Position numbers and translations under genes: made by a program
Notes under the pieces: generated by a model
The model's database searches: none
The model's input: only the letters and a program-made list of their open reading frames with translations
Told to the model about the DNA's origin: nothing
In this document: one piece after another, positions 44,865 through 54,126 of the stretch
Layout: each line of letters opens with the position of its first letter
How positions within the stretch are numbered: the first letter of the stretch is position 1
DNA from: Bacteroidota bacterium
GTDB lineage: Bacteria; Bacteroidota; Ignavibacteria; OLB7
NCBI GenBank assembly: GCA_018266795.1
Contig: JAFDZV010000011.1
Coordinates: 1-54,126, forward strand
Direction: 5' to 3'
DNA length: 54,126 nt

Positions 44865-46007
44865 CTAACGGATCTCAACCGCAAATGGCTGGCAATCGCA
44901 CTTGGGCTTCAACGCTCCCCTGCCGTTGTTCGCATCCTCCAACGTGGAATAATGTCCCACAACAAGCGCATAGCTCTTCTTGCCGGATGCATTCAGCTTC
45001 GGCAGCGGAGTGGCGTTCACCTTCTTCTTTTTCAACTCGGCGGCTCGGGCAATCGCCTGCGGCTTCGTTGGGAATGCAGCCACCTGCAATGCAAACCACT
45101 TGTCGCTCCTTGCTACCGCGGCCGGCTTTGCCGGCGCCGTTGTTGCCGGCGCCGTTGTTGCCGCGGCGGCCGGCGCGGTGGAGGCGGGCACAGTAGCGGC
45201 AGGCGTTGAGCCATCGGACTTCACCGTATCGGCAACAACAGGCGACGGCACGGGCTTCGAGCCGCTTGCAGCCGCGGCGGCCGTACCCGGCTTCGTTCCC
45301 TGCTTCGTTGCAGTCGCCGCGGTGCTCTTTGCACCCGGCTTGGTGACGGCCGTGCCTGCGGGCTTCGTGGCGGTCTTCGTTGCAGCAGGCGCGGTTGTCT
45401 TCGCAGCCATAGTTGCTGGCCTGGCCGAGGGCTTCCCGTCTGCGGAGGTCGCAGACTTGGAAGCCGCCCTGGCTCCCGAGGCAGGCGTCCCCTTCAATCC
45501 CGTGTGCGTGGTTCCGCTCCCCGGCTTTGCCTTCGATCCAACCTCCGCAACGTCATCCATGGAATGCCATGACTTCACTCCGGCCAGAAGCTCGTCCGCG
45601 GTTCCCACAAACTGCGAGCCGGAATAATTCTTCTTCAGCACCCCATCCCACAGGTAGGCTGCAAGCGAGTCACGCTTCTCGGCATATCGCACCACGAGCT
45701 GATACGATGCCTTCTCCGCCCATGGGCTGGCCGGCTCCATCGCGATAAGCTCCTTGTACAGCCCAAGCGCGCGATCGTCAGGCGTCATCTCCGCACGCGC
45801 GTACATCACGGCCGGAACGAACCGGGCGCTCTTCTTCAACGGCTCCAGAAGCGCGTAGGCGCTATCCTTCTGCCCGGCTTCGAAGAGCTGAAGAATTGTC
45901 CTGGCCTGCTCCTCAGGATTGGTTTGCGCGTTGGCGGCGGCATAGGTCATGAGCAGCCCCGTGCAGAATGCACCGAGGATCGAAAGGAGGAAGTTGTTGG
46001 GTTTCAT
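44865..46007 (-). CDS. Exported SPOR-domain protein with TPR-like N-part
   Basis: This 380-residue protein has a signal peptide (NFLLSILGAFCTGLLMTYAA, ending NAQ). Residues about 30-115 look like tetratricopeptide-type helices (EEQARTILQLFEAGQKDSAY, ALGLYKELIAMEPASPWAEK). A long Ala/Thr/Lys/Pro-rich linker, residues about 155-300, contains repeated APATTAP and KPAGTAVTKPGAK-type stretches and is surely disordered. The last 75 residues form a SPOR domain: FALQVAAFPTKPQAIARAAE, then SYALVVGHYSTLEDANNGR. Known: SPOR domains bind denuded peptidoglycan and mark sites of cell division or remodelling. A role in cell-wall binding is therefore likely. Two hairpins follow the gene. Confidence 0.85.
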   Translation of the reverse strand: MKPNNFLLSILGAFCTGLLMTYAAANAQTNPEEQARTILQLFEAGQKDSAYALLEPLKKSARFVPAVMYARAEMTPDDRALGLYKELIAMEPASPWAEKASYQLVVRYAEKRDSLAAYLWDGVLKKNYSGSQFVGTADELLAGVKSWHSMDDVAEVGSKAKPGSGTTHTGLKGTPASGARAASKSATSADGKPSARPATMAAKTTAPAATKTATKPAGTAVTKPGAKSTAATATKQGTKPGTAAAAASGSKPVPSPVVADTVKSDGSTPAATVPASTAPAAAATTAPATTAPAKPAAVARSDKWFALQVAAFPTKPQAIARAAELKKKKVNATPLPKLNASGKKSYALVVGHYSTLEDANNGRGALKPKCDCQPFAVEIR

Positions 46008-46147
46008 CGGAAGCGTCGTGAGTTCAGATGAGTTCGTGTTCGTAGATATCGTATCCGCGGGGTTACCGAAGGATGATCAGCGCACTGCGGCATCGGTATG
46101 GCAACACCGGCGCGACGGTACAGTCGTGCCCGGCGTTTCGGGCCGCG

Positions 46148-47581
<1,434 letters not shown>

Positions 47582-47818
47582 CTCGCGATCGTTCTCGTTG
47601 TCATCATTGCTGCTGGATCAGCCGCAGCCGGCCGAGCGCGGATTAGGGACCGCGCCGCACCTGTCACTGCTGCCCGCGGGCAACTCTCTTCCTTCCAATC
47701 ATTCGCAGGAGCACCGGCCTTCGGCACACCCGGCATTCAACTTATCACGGCAGCCATTCGGACGCAATCGCCGCAGGCACCGATGCCACAGGCGCGGAAC
47801 TGCAGGGCCGCGGCGCGG

Positions 47819-48385
47819 TCACTCCAACGCAAGGGCAAATCGGTCATACACATTGCCGCCGCGCTCGGCACGTCCTGCCGGACGGAATCCCGCGCGATCC
47901 AGAACGCCGCGTGAGCGATCGTTCCCCGGGCGCACGAGTGCATGCAATCCCCTGTAGCCGGCGTGCCCGGCAATCGTGGCCAGGATGCGGACGGCGTTGG
48001 TCATAACACCGGAGTGATCGGCGCTCAGCCAGTATCCGATCTCGGCTGTGGGACGCTCCGCGGACTTGATATCCATGGCGCCCACAATCGTTCCGCCGGC
48101 ATCGCACAACAGGAACGGGAAGTGCGTCCCCTCGCGCCACCCCGCCCGGCACCAATCCAGGAAGCCGGCCGCGTCGCTCCCGGAGTAGGGAACGCCTGCA
48201 CAACGCTCGGCAAAGAGGAGATCATAGATGAGCGGCTGATTGCAGCACTCCACGATCGCTTCAATCGCGGCGGCACCGCCGGTGAAGTCCTCATCCACCG
48301 GCACGATGCGATAGACGCCGCCGGTTCGATGATTGATCGGCGGCGGCATTCGTTCCAATACCTCACGAAGCAATCTGCCGGGCAC
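47819..48385 (-). CDS. GNAT-family N-acetyltransferase
   Basis: The protein has 188 residues. GTG 48385 is used because AGGGG lies six bases upstream; ATG 48349 is an alternative just before the domain. It shows the GNAT fold: FLLCDAGGTIVGAMDIKS (strands beta 2-3), AEIGYWLSADHSGVMTNAVR with the helix after beta 4, ATIAGHAGYRGLHALV and the closing PGNDRSRGVLDRAGFRPAGR, as in RimJ/RimL-type acetyltransferases where N-x-x-S-x-x-V-x-x-x-x-G-F binds near CoA. The canonical Q/R-x-x-G-x-G/A phosphate loop is poorly matched (HSGVMTNA), so activity is uncertain. Substrate cannot be told. It lies between coaE and miaB on the same strand. Confidence 0.8.
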   Translation of the reverse strand: MPGRLLREVLERMPPPINHRTGGVYRIVPVDEDFTGGAAAIEAIVECCNQPLIYDLLFAERCAGVPYSGSDAAGFLDWCRAGWREGTHFPFLLCDAGGTIVGAMDIKSAERPTAEIGYWLSADHSGVMTNAVRILATIAGHAGYRGLHALVRPGNDRSRGVLDRAGFRPAGRAERGGNVYDRFALALE

Positions 48386-48448
48386 GGCGTCCCCTGCTTA
48401 TGTGAATCGATGCTTCCAGCCCTCATTCACGTGCATGCGGGCAAAACG

Positions 48449-49123
48449 TTATTCATCTCCCCGGCCGTCAAGCTCCTCCTCAGCCTCCGACGTCTCGATC
48501 CGTTCCCGTGGCGGAAGCGATTTCAGGATGGTGGCAATGAACCGAGCGTTCCGCCGCAGATCGTCCATCGACCCGTTGTTCTGAATCACGAAGTCCGCCA
48601 TTTCCACCTTCCGCTCCGCGGGGATCTGTGCGGCATCACGGCGAGCCACCTCCTCCGCCGTTGCGGAATCGCGTTCGGCGGCGCGGCTCATGCGGAGGGC
48701 GGGATCGGCATCGACAACCACGATGTAATCGAAACGGCTTTCACCGCCGCTCTCGAAGATCAGGGCGGCCTCGCACGCAACAACGCGCTCCCCGCCGTCA
48801 ACCAGCCGCCGCGCCCGAACGCCCTGCTCTGCTATCGTTCGCGGGTGCACCAGGCCGTTCATAGTCTCGAGCTTCGCGGGATCGCCGAAGATCGCGTCGG
48901 CCAGGAACCGCCGGCTCAAGTGTCCGTCGGCATCGTACGCGGCATCACCGAATGCTGCGCGAATCTCCTCTCGCAGTTCCGGATCGTTCTCCATCAGCTC
49001 CTTTGCGATGGAATCGGCGCGCAGCACGGGGATTCCGCACTCCTCGAACACTCCGGCCACGGCGGATTTCCCGGACCCGATCGATCCGGTCAGCCCCACG
49101 AGAATGTAGGAATCGTTACCCAT
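48449..49123 (-). CDS. coaE: Dephospho-CoA kinase
   Basis: This 224-residue enzyme performs the last step of coenzyme A synthesis, phosphorylating the 3'-hydroxyl of dephospho-CoA with ATP. The Walker A loop is GLTGSIGSGKS at residues 10-20. It is followed by FEECGIPVLRADSIAKEL with the family's aspartate, then MNGLVHPRTIAEQG with the substrate-binding H-P, CEAALIFESGG, and the lid DYIVVVDADPALRMSRAAERD. AGGAG five bases before ATG 49123 supports the start. It is the first gene of the same-strand group coaE, GNAT, miaB, SPOR; it is divergent from the Isc operon, sharing a 268-base control region. Confidence 0.94.
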   Translation of the reverse strand: MGNDSYILVGLTGSIGSGKSAVAGVFEECGIPVLRADSIAKELMENDPELREEIRAAFGDAAYDADGHLSRRFLADAIFGDPAKLETMNGLVHPRTIAEQGVRARRLVDGGERVVACEAALIFESGGESRFDYIVVVDADPALRMSRAAERDSATAEEVARRDAAQIPAERKVEMADFVIQNNGSMDDLRRNARFIATILKSLPPRERIETSEAEEELDGRGDE

Positions 49124-49289
49124 GGTTCTCCTGCTCCAATGAAAGCGGCATCGCTGCATACAGCCGGGTGCGGCGGCACCGGGCATACCAATCAACCAAA
49201 ATAGCTCCGCGAACCCCCTTCATCGTTGTTTGAAGCCCTCGGCTTCTCCCGTATCCTACAAATTTTTTCATCTGCCGACCTTCATCACC

Positions 49290-49320
49290 TTGCCATGCTG
49301 GATGTCGGCATGTATGTTTG
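49290..49320 (+). promoter_or_regulatory. Promoter of the Isc operon
   Basis: TTGCCA (49290-49295), a 17-base spacer, then TATGTT (49313-49318) read as a sigma-70 promoter. The same stretch ends TATGTTTG, a perfect TAnnTTTG match. Expected transcription start is near 49326. Confidence 0.6.
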
Positions 49321-49328
49321 TAGGAACT

Positions 49329-49345
49329 CGGACCAAATAGGTCGC
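49329..49345. promoter_or_regulatory. Probable IscR operator
   Basis: An inverted repeat with arms GACC / GGTC around AAATA (49331-49343), within CGGACC-AAATA-GGTCGC. It sits just after the predicted transcription start, a place suited to autorepression. The GAC/GTC arms resemble E. coli IscR type 1 sites. Confidence 0.5.
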
Positions 49346-49391
49346 AGTTTAAGCCAGCCATCCAATTCCTGATGGCGTTCCCCGCAGTGTG

Positions 49392-49823
49392 ATGCTACGG
49401 CTCTCCAAGAAGATCGAGTACGGGTTGATTGCACTTCGCCATCTGGCGCTGCTGCCGGATGGGGAATCGGCAACGGCCCGTGAGATCGCGGAGGAATACT
49501 GCATCCCGGCAGATCTCTGCGCCAAGATCCTTTCGCTTCTTTCGAAGTCCGGCCTGGCGCGTGCCACGGAGGGAATGCGCGGCGGCTATTCGATTGCCCG
49601 CGCGGCGGCCGAGATCTCGGTACATACGGTGATTCTGGCCATCGAGGGGGAACAGCACCTTACCGAGTGCATGGAGCACGGCAGTTGCGCACTCCACGAT
49701 CTGTGTACGATCAAGGACCCGCTTCGCCTGCTTCAGGAAAAAATTACCCGCACGTTGACGCAAACAACGATTGCGGAGATGATCGAGCCGATACCGAACG
49801 TTCCCGGCCTCCCAGCACTGTGA
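49392..49823 (+). CDS. iscR: Rrf2-family Fe-S regulator IscR
   Basis: This 143-residue protein starts at ATG 49392; a GTG directly before it is in frame. The winged helix-turn-helix is at the N-terminus: [40 protein letters not shown] and MRGGYSIAR. Cys93, Cys99 and Cys105 in [14 protein letters not shown] have the C-x5-C-x5-C spacing of the [2Fe-2S] site of E. coli IscR. Known: with its cluster bound, IscR represses its own isc operon. Here it is first in the operon, and a GACC/GGTC inverted repeat lies in the promoter region, so the same feedback is likely. No ribosome site is visible. Confidence 0.92.
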   Translation: MLRLSKKIEYGLIALRHLALLPDGESATAREIAEEYCIPADLCAKILSLLSKSGLARATEGMRGGYSIARAAAEISVHTVILAIEGEQHLTECMEHGSCALHDLCTIKDPLRLLQEKITRTLTQTTIAEMIEPIPNVPGLPAL

Positions 49824-49888
49824 TCCTCTCGGAGGATGCTCCCGGAGGATGGTTGAAGCTCCAAGTCATTTTTTATGGACACGCACCA

Positions 49889-51118
49889 ATGAAGTTCCCG
49901 ATCTATCTCGATAACAACGCAACCACGTGCATGGACCCGCGGGTGCTGGATGCCATGCTCCCGTATTTCACGGAGATCTACGGCAACGCAGCCAGCCGCA
50001 ATCACGACTTCGGCTGGCAGGCCGAGGCCGCTGTTGAATCGGCTCGCGAGACCATCGCCGCATCCATCGGTGCCGATCCGAAGGAGATCGTCTTCACCTC
50101 CGGTGCAACAGAGTCCGACAACCTTGCGCTGAAGGGCGTTGCGGAGATGTATCGGTCCAAGGGGGACCATATCATCACGGTCACCACGGAGCACAAGGCG
50201 GTGATCGATACGTGCAAGGCATTGGAGCGCAGCGGCTTCCGTGCCACATATCTCCCGGTGGACAGCGAGGGCTTCATCGATCTGGACCGGCTGCGCGAGG
50301 CGATCACCGATCAAACGATTCTCGTCTCGGTAATGCACGGCAACAACGAGATCGGGACCATTCAGGATATCGCCGCCATCGGCGCGCTCTGCCGCGAGAA
50401 GGGGGTGCTCTTCCATACCGATGCAACGCAGACTGTGGGCAAGATCCCCTTCAATGTGGACGATCTGAATGTGGACCTGGCTTCGTTCACGGCACACAAG
50501 ATCTACGGCCCGAAGGGAGTGGGTGCGCTCTACGTTCGCAAAAGGAAGCCGCGCGTTCGCCTGGTCGCTCAGATGGATGGCGGCGGCCACGAGCGGAACA
50601 TGCGTTCCGGCACGCTCAACGTTCCCGGCATCGTCGGGTTCGGCAAGGCACTCGAGCTTGCTGTTGCCGAGATGGCACAGGATGATGCACACTGCCGCTC
50701 GCTGCGCGACCAGTTGTGGAAGAGCCTGCAGGGCCCGCTGGACGAGCTGTACATCAACGGCCCGGATCCGCTCCAGCATCCGGGCAAGCGGCTGCCGGGG
50801 AACCTGAACGTGAGCTTCGCCTTCGTTGAAGGTGAGGCGATGATGATGGGGATCAAGAACATTGCCGTCTCCTCCGGTTCGGCCTGCACCTCGGCTTCGT
50901 TGGAGCCGAGCTACGTGCTGAAGGCGCTCGGTGTGGGGGAGGATCTGGCTCACACCTCGATCCGCTTCGGCCTGGGCCGCTTTACCACGCAGGAGGAGAT
51001 CGACTACACGCTGGACGATGTCACCAAGGCCGTGGTGAAGCTGCGGGAGATGTCGCCGCTGTACGAGATGGCCAAGATGGGGATCGACCTCAAGTCCGTG
51101 GAGTGGGCACATCACTGA
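49889..51118 (+). CDS. iscS: Cysteine desulfurase IscS
   Basis: This 409-residue pyridoxal-phosphate enzyme takes sulfur from cysteine for cluster assembly. Start ATG 49889 gives [13 protein letters not shown], the usual N-terminus. Key residues are His102 in TTEHKAV, the PLP lysine Lys204 in [11 protein letters not shown], and the catalytic Cys333 in [14 protein letters not shown], which lies in the mobile loop of group I (IscS-type) desulfurases. The segment [12 protein letters not shown] and [13 protein letters not shown] are also standard. It starts 65 bases after the iscR stop. The C-terminal region ends [18 protein letters not shown], as in IscS proteins that bind IscU there. Confidence 0.96.
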   Translation: MKFPIYLDNNATTCMDPRVLDAMLPYFTEIYGNAASRNHDFGWQAEAAVESARETIAASIGADPKEIVFTSGATESDNLALKGVAEMYRSKGDHIITVTTEHKAVIDTCKALERSGFRATYLPVDSEGFIDLDRLREAITDQTILVSVMHGNNEIGTIQDIAAIGALCREKGVLFHTDATQTVGKIPFNVDDLNVDLASFTAHKIYGPKGVGALYVRKRKPRVRLVAQMDGGGHERNMRSGTLNVPGIVGFGKALELAVAEMAQDDAHCRSLRDQLWKSLQGPLDELYINGPDPLQHPGKRLPGNLNVSFAFVEGEAMMMGIKNIAVSSGSACTSASLEPSYVLKALGVGEDLAHTSIRFGLGRFTTQEEIDYTLDDVTKAVVKLREMSPLYEMAKMGIDLKSVEWAHH

Positions 51119-51240
51119 GAACCGTCAACGGCCTGCCGAACTCCCGGATTCGTTCCTCTCTCCTCTCGTGACAGGAACACGCAATGGCGCTGCAATGCGG
51201 GCGCCGGCCGGAGACGGGCTCATGACAGACCGTGAGCGCG

Positions 51241-51261
51241 TGCAGGAAGATCGATCCTGCA
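51241..51261 (+). other. Hairpin between iscS and iscU
   Basis: Stem TGCAGGA / TCCTGCA with a seven-base loop in the 219-base gap. It could be an attenuator or RNA-processing site; no T-tract follows. Confidence 0.35.
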
Positions 51262-51337
51262 TCGTCACCTGTATCGGATTAACGACAATCGAAATAGTTC
51301 GAGAGTATCACTCTGGATCATAGCCGAGGAAACAGCC

Positions 51338-51751
51338 ATGGCATATTCTGAAAAGGTCATAGACCACTATAACAACCCGCGGAATGTCGGCACGCTCGAC
51401 ATCAGCGATGAGACTGTCGGGACGGGCCTCGTTGGCGCGCCGGAGTGCGGCGACGTGATGCGGCTGCAGCTGAAGATCAACCCGGAGACCGGAGTGATCG
51501 AGGATGCCAAGTTCAAGACATTCGGTTGCGGATCGGCGATCGCCTCCTCCAGCTACGCAACGGAGCTGATCAAGGGGAAGACGATCGAGGATGCACAGAA
51601 CATCAAGAACACGCAGATCGTGTCCGAACTCAATCTGCCGCCGGTGAAGATTCACTGCTCGGTTCTCGCCGAGGATGCCATCAAGGCAGCGATTGACGAC
51701 TTCAGAAAGAAGCAGGCGCAGAAGAACGCGAGCGAAGAGGTATCGGCATAA
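51338..51751 (+). CDS. iscU: Iron-sulfur cluster scaffold IscU
   Basis: This 137-residue protein is the scaffold on which clusters are built. It has the three conserved cysteines: Cys37 with Asp39 in APECGDV, Cys64 in FGCGSAIASSS and Cys107 in VKIHCSVLAEDAI, plus the hscA-binding motif LPPVK at residues 100-104. The first residues (AYSEKVIDHYNNPRNVGTL) are typical. It has the normal length for IscU and lacks the extra insertion of SufU. It lies 219 bases after iscS, a gap with a hairpin at 51241-51261, so it may be partly independently expressed. Confidence 0.96.
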   Translation: MAYSEKVIDHYNNPRNVGTLDISDETVGTGLVGAPECGDVMRLQLKINPETGVIEDAKFKTFGCGSAIASSSYATELIKGKTIEDAQNIKNTQIVSELNLPPVKIHCSVLAEDAIKAAIDDFRKKQAQKNASEEVSA

Positions 51752-51864
51752 CTGTTCCTATCGAAACCTGGATGCGCTTCAGAGCCTACAGGCCATGCGG
51801 TGCGGAATGGTAGGAACTCCAGGGTGCCGAGGAATCAATTTTTGTGGATCAGGAGAACAGAATC

Positions 51865-52242
51865 ATGCAGGATGTCATGGTCACCGATGCGGCGCCGACC
51901 GCCGCTCCCAGCAGCCCTATCGTTCTGACGGAGAAGGCCGTTGACGAGGTGAAGAAGATCATGGAAGCGAACAGCATCCCGGAGACCTACGGCCTGCGGG
52001 TCGGCGTCAAGGGAGGAGGCTGTTCGGGTCTGAGCTATACACTGGGCTTCGATGCTGAAAAGCGCGACGCGGACAAGGTGATCGAGCAGGACGGCATTAC
52101 CCTCTTCATCGATGCCAAGAGTCTCTTCTATCTGATGGGCACGCAGCTGGACTTTACCGACGGCCTGAACGGGCGGGGCTTCGTCTTCAACAACCCGCAG
52201 GCCACGAAAACCTGCGGCTGCGGTTCCAGTTTCGGCGTGTAG
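51865..52242 (+). CDS. iscA: A-type Fe-S carrier IscA
   Basis: From ATG 51865, with AGGAG nine bases upstream, the protein has 125 residues. The A-type signature cysteines are Cys53 in KGGGCSGLSY and Cys117/Cys119 in TCGCGSSF, with the usual spacing. The core reads IVLTEKAVDEVKKI, GLRVGVKGGGCSG, then LFIDAKSLFYLMG and GFVFNNPQAT. The first 18 residues (TDAAPTAAPSSP) are a low-complexity extension. Known: A-type carriers deliver clusters to apo-proteins. An in-frame GTG at 51844 would add seven residues. Confidence 0.93.
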   Translation: MQDVMVTDAAPTAAPSSPIVLTEKAVDEVKKIMEANSIPETYGLRVGVKGGGCSGLSYTLGFDAEKRDADKVIEQDGITLFIDAKSLFYLMGTQLDFTDGLNGRGFVFNNPQATKTCGCGSSFGV

Positions 52243-52359
52243 CACGGTGCCGGCATTCCCGTGAATTGCAGCACTCGATTCATGCCGACTATAGCCGCCG
52301 TCGAGCACTGCAAGGCGCGTTGGCACGCGGCCCTATCCGTTTTCGATAGATGCTGTAAC

Positions 52360-52395
52360 GGCAAGGCGGAGTGATCGACACATTCCGCCTTTGCC
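52360..52395 (+). terminator. Hairpin after iscA
   Basis: GGCAAGGCGGA pairs with TCCGCCTTTGCC apart from one bulged base, around a 13-base loop. It has no T-tract; it may reduce or process the transcript before the next gene. Confidence 0.4.
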
Positions 52396-52440
52396 ATATG
52401 GTGCCGGCACGGACCGGCCTATCCCTCACCCTCGAATGCA

Positions 52441-52848
52441 ATGCCCGGGGTGCAACCGATGGACGATCTGCACAGACCCAAACTCAACAACGATCCCAGC
52501 TTCGACGCCGATCCGAACTACGATGTGCTCGTGGACAAACTCCACGCCCGCACCGTGGAACGGAAGGTGATCTGGGAACTCGGCGACGAACCGGATGAGT
52601 ACGTGGCGACGCTTCGCGGCAAGGCGACGTTCACGCTGCGCCGCATCAAGGAGAACTACAAATATGTTCTCACCATGCGCAACGAGACCGGCGAGGTTGT
52701 TTTCCGGATCTCGCACGACAACCTGGAGGCCTCCTCCAGCGAGGCGCTTCTTCGGCTCTACAAACTCGCCGAACGAATCGCGAAGCAGATCGATGACGAG
52801 GTAAACAAGGCGATCGATCTGCTGGACGATCTCGGCGACGACGAGTGA
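52441..52848 (+). CDS. Small conserved-looking protein of unknown function in the isc operon
   Basis: This 135-residue protein stands between iscA and hscB. The first 30 residues are polar. The rest reads DVLVDKLHARTVERKVIWEL, YVATLRGKATFTLRR, YKYVLTMRNETGEVVFRISHD, then a long helix LLRLYKLAERIAKQIDDEVN with an acidic end. The pattern W-E, aromatic strand, Y-x-L-x-(M/I)-x-N/D-x-x-G-x-x-V-F-x-I, then L-x-x-L-Y-x-x-A-x-R resembles widespread small uncharacterised bacterial proteins; I cannot name the family. There is no signal peptide and no cysteine, so cluster binding is unlikely. ATG 52459 is an alternative start. Its place in the operon suggests a role linked to cluster assembly or its chaperones. 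Confidence 0.7.
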   Translation: MPGVQPMDDLHRPKLNNDPSFDADPNYDVLVDKLHARTVERKVIWELGDEPDEYVATLRGKATFTLRRIKENYKYVLTMRNETGEVVFRISHDNLEASSSEALLRLYKLAERIAKQIDDEVNKAIDLLDDLGDDE

Positions 52849-52951
52849 ACAGAGCAACGATGCCTCGCCGCCGCACCGCAGGCCCGGACAACCTTCGCCG
52901 CGCACTATGCACGTCGGGAGGCGCCGCCGCTTTCAATCGGAAGGGTGAATC

Positions 52952-53566
52952 ATGGAGACTGAAATGAGCGCCGGAACGCCGGACGATTACTTTGCGTTCA
53001 TGGGTATCGACCGCGAGCTGCTGATCGATACCAGAATGCTGGAGCAGCGCTACTTCCAACTCAGCCGCGACTACCATCCGGACTTCCATACGGACGCAAG
53101 CGAGGAGGCACGGCAGACCAGCCTGGACAACTCCAGCATGCTCAACCGTGCCTACCATACGCTGAAGGATCCGTACGATCGTGCCCGCCATCTCCTCGCG
53201 CTGGAGAGCCCGGATGTTGCCGAAGCCCAGCGCAAGCAGATCCCGACCTCCCTGCTGATGGAGGTGATGGAGATACAGGAGACGATCGCCGAGGCCCGCC
53301 AGCACGCCGGGCTCGATGCCGATCCGGAACGCGCGGAGGCGCTTCGCGGAATCCACGAACGGCTCCAGACAAAGTTGAACAACCTGCGCGGCGATCTGGA
53401 CCTGCTGGCGCACGAATGGAACGCCGTTGCCCAACAGAGCGAGCGTTCGCACAAGGAGCCGATTCTGAAGCGGCTGAACGAGCTCCTCGACACCAGGAAT
53501 TATCTGCGCACGCTGCTGCAGACGGTTGAGGCGGCGATGCACGGAACGCCTGCGCCGCGCCACTGA
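52952..53566 (+). CDS. hscB: Fe-S co-chaperone HscB (J-domain protein)
   Basis: This 204-residue protein starts at ATG 52952 with GGAAGGG upstream. The J-domain at residues 11-85 contains the HPD motif (residues 42-44, YHPDFH), with DDYFAFMGI before it and LNRAYHTLKDPYDRARHLLAL after it. The C-terminal three-helix region (SLLMEVMEIQETIAEARQ, ILKRLNELLDTRNYLRTLL) is the HscB substrate-binding domain that holds IscU. Known: HscB delivers IscU to HscA and stimulates its ATPase. No CxxC zinc site precedes the J-domain, as in the bacterial type. It is followed by hscA at 83 bases. Confidence 0.93.
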   Translation: METEMSAGTPDDYFAFMGIDRELLIDTRMLEQRYFQLSRDYHPDFHTDASEEARQTSLDNSSMLNRAYHTLKDPYDRARHLLALESPDVAEAQRKQIPTSLLMEVMEIQETIAEARQHAGLDADPERAEALRGIHERLQTKLNNLRGDLDLLAHEWNAVAQQSERSHKEPILKRLNELLDTRNYLRTLLQTVEAAMHGTPAPRH

Positions 53567-53649
53567 AATGCGGGTGCGCCGGCCGTTGTGCCCCATGGCA
53601 GGCGGCGTACGCCGACCAAACGTTGAATCGAACAGGACTACACGGGAAC

Positions 53650-54126
53650 ATGGCCTCTCTTCTACAAATAGATCTCGGACCGGGACACCGGCGGCACGTG
53701 GTAGGCATCGACCTTGGAACCACGAACTCCCTTGTTGCCTGCATCGGCGCCGATGGCCAGCCGCACGTGATCGATGTGGATGGTGACGGCATCGTGCCGT
53801 CGGTGGTTGCGGTGCTGGGTGAGGGAAACGTGGTGGTTGGGCGCCAGGCCAAGGAGCATCTGTTCACAGATACGGACAAGACGGTCTACTCCGTGAAGCG
53901 CCTGATGGGGAAGTCCTATCAGGATGTGGAGGATGACGCCCACCTTCTCTCCTATCGGCTGGCCCCGAAGCGCGAGGGGCTGGTGCGTGTGGAGATTGCC
54001 GGCCGCGAGTATACGCCGATCGAACTCTCGGCGATGATTCTTCGCGATCTGAAGGCGCGTGCGGAGGAGCACTTCGGCGAGCCGGTCTCCTCCGCCGTGA
54101 TTACCGTCCCGGCCTACTTCAACGAC
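53650..54126 (+). CDS. hscA: Hsp70-type Fe-S chaperone HscA (partial)
   Basis: Only the first 159 codons are in the window. After a short extension the Hsp70 nucleotide-binding domain begins with VVGIDLGTTNSLVA (phosphate-1 loop). Next come GIVPSVVAVLGEGNVVVG, DTDKTVYSVKRLMGKSYQDV, PIELSAMILRDLKARAEEHF and VSSAVITVPAYFND, all Hsp70 signatures. The position directly after hscB, rather than next to grpE and dnaJ, identifies it as HscA. Known: HscA uses ATP to release clusters from IscU by binding its LPPVK motif, present in the IscU of this window. The last residue coincides with the window edge. Confidence 0.92.
   Translation, partial: MASLLQIDLGPGHRRHVVGIDLGTTNSLVACIGADGQPHVIDVDGDGIVPSVVAVLGEGNVVVGRQAKEHLFTDTDKTVYSVKRLMGKSYQDVEDDAHLLSYRLAPKREGLVRVEIAGREYTPIELSAMILRDLKARAEEHFGEPVSSAVITVPAYFND

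Noticed and set aside
45121-45180. GCCGGCGCCGTTGTT repeats
   Set aside because: They encode the Ala/Thr-rich linker of the SPOR protein and need no other explanation.

Overview
The window looks like a chromosome segment of a high-GC member of the Fibrobacteres-Chlorobi-Bacteroidetes (FCB) superphylum, most like Kapabacteria or Ignavibacteria. The signs are several large exported proteins with C-terminal type IX secretion (T9SS) sorting domains, a carboxypeptidase-regulatory TonB receptor paired with a DUF4249 lipoprotein, two DUF5723-like outer-membrane proteins, and promoters of the Bacteroidetes form TAnnTTTG. Unlike typical Bacteroidetes, many genes have clear purine-rich Shine-Dalgarno sites. 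The taxon is inferred from gene content only.

Layout. 1-1544 (-): a phage HK97-type prohead protease fused to a thioredoxin-like domain, running off the left edge. 2082-4062: a lower-GC island with a zinc/HNH-like protein and a divergent PD-(D/E)XK-like protein. 4087-9507: an outer-membrane barrel protein and, divergently, a TonB receptor with its lipoprotein partner. 9826-11687: an XRE repressor with a palindromic operator, then a protein with five Myb/SANT-like repeats. 11763-23229 (+): a run of exported proteins, namely two tandem FG-GAP paralogues (one without its sorting domain), a 1,794-residue T9SS cargo, a small protein that is almost only a sorting-domain-like fold, and a third FG-GAP protein whose sorting domain carries two compensating frameshifts. 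23476-31482 (-): a second DUF5723-like protein, an ABM-fold protein, a CoA-binding protein, a 1,267-residue T9SS cargo with a five-fold repeat, and a small barrel protein.

31722-35269 (+): rsmB and a DUF4397 lipoprotein. 35582-44371 (-): an ECF-type sigma factor followed on the same strand by a lipoprotein, two paralogous membrane-anchored proteins of unknown family and a large subtilisin-like protease; this is the best candidate for an undescribed system. 44865-49123 (-): SPOR-domain protein, miaB, a GNAT acetyltransferase and coaE. 49392-54126 (+): an Isc iron-sulfur cluster operon (iscR-iscS-iscU-iscA-unknown-hscB-hscA) with a promoter and a probable IscR operator in front; hscA is cut by the right edge.

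No rRNA, tRNA, CRISPR array, insertion sequence or replication origin was recognised. T9SS cargo is abundant, but none of the T9SS machinery lies in the window.
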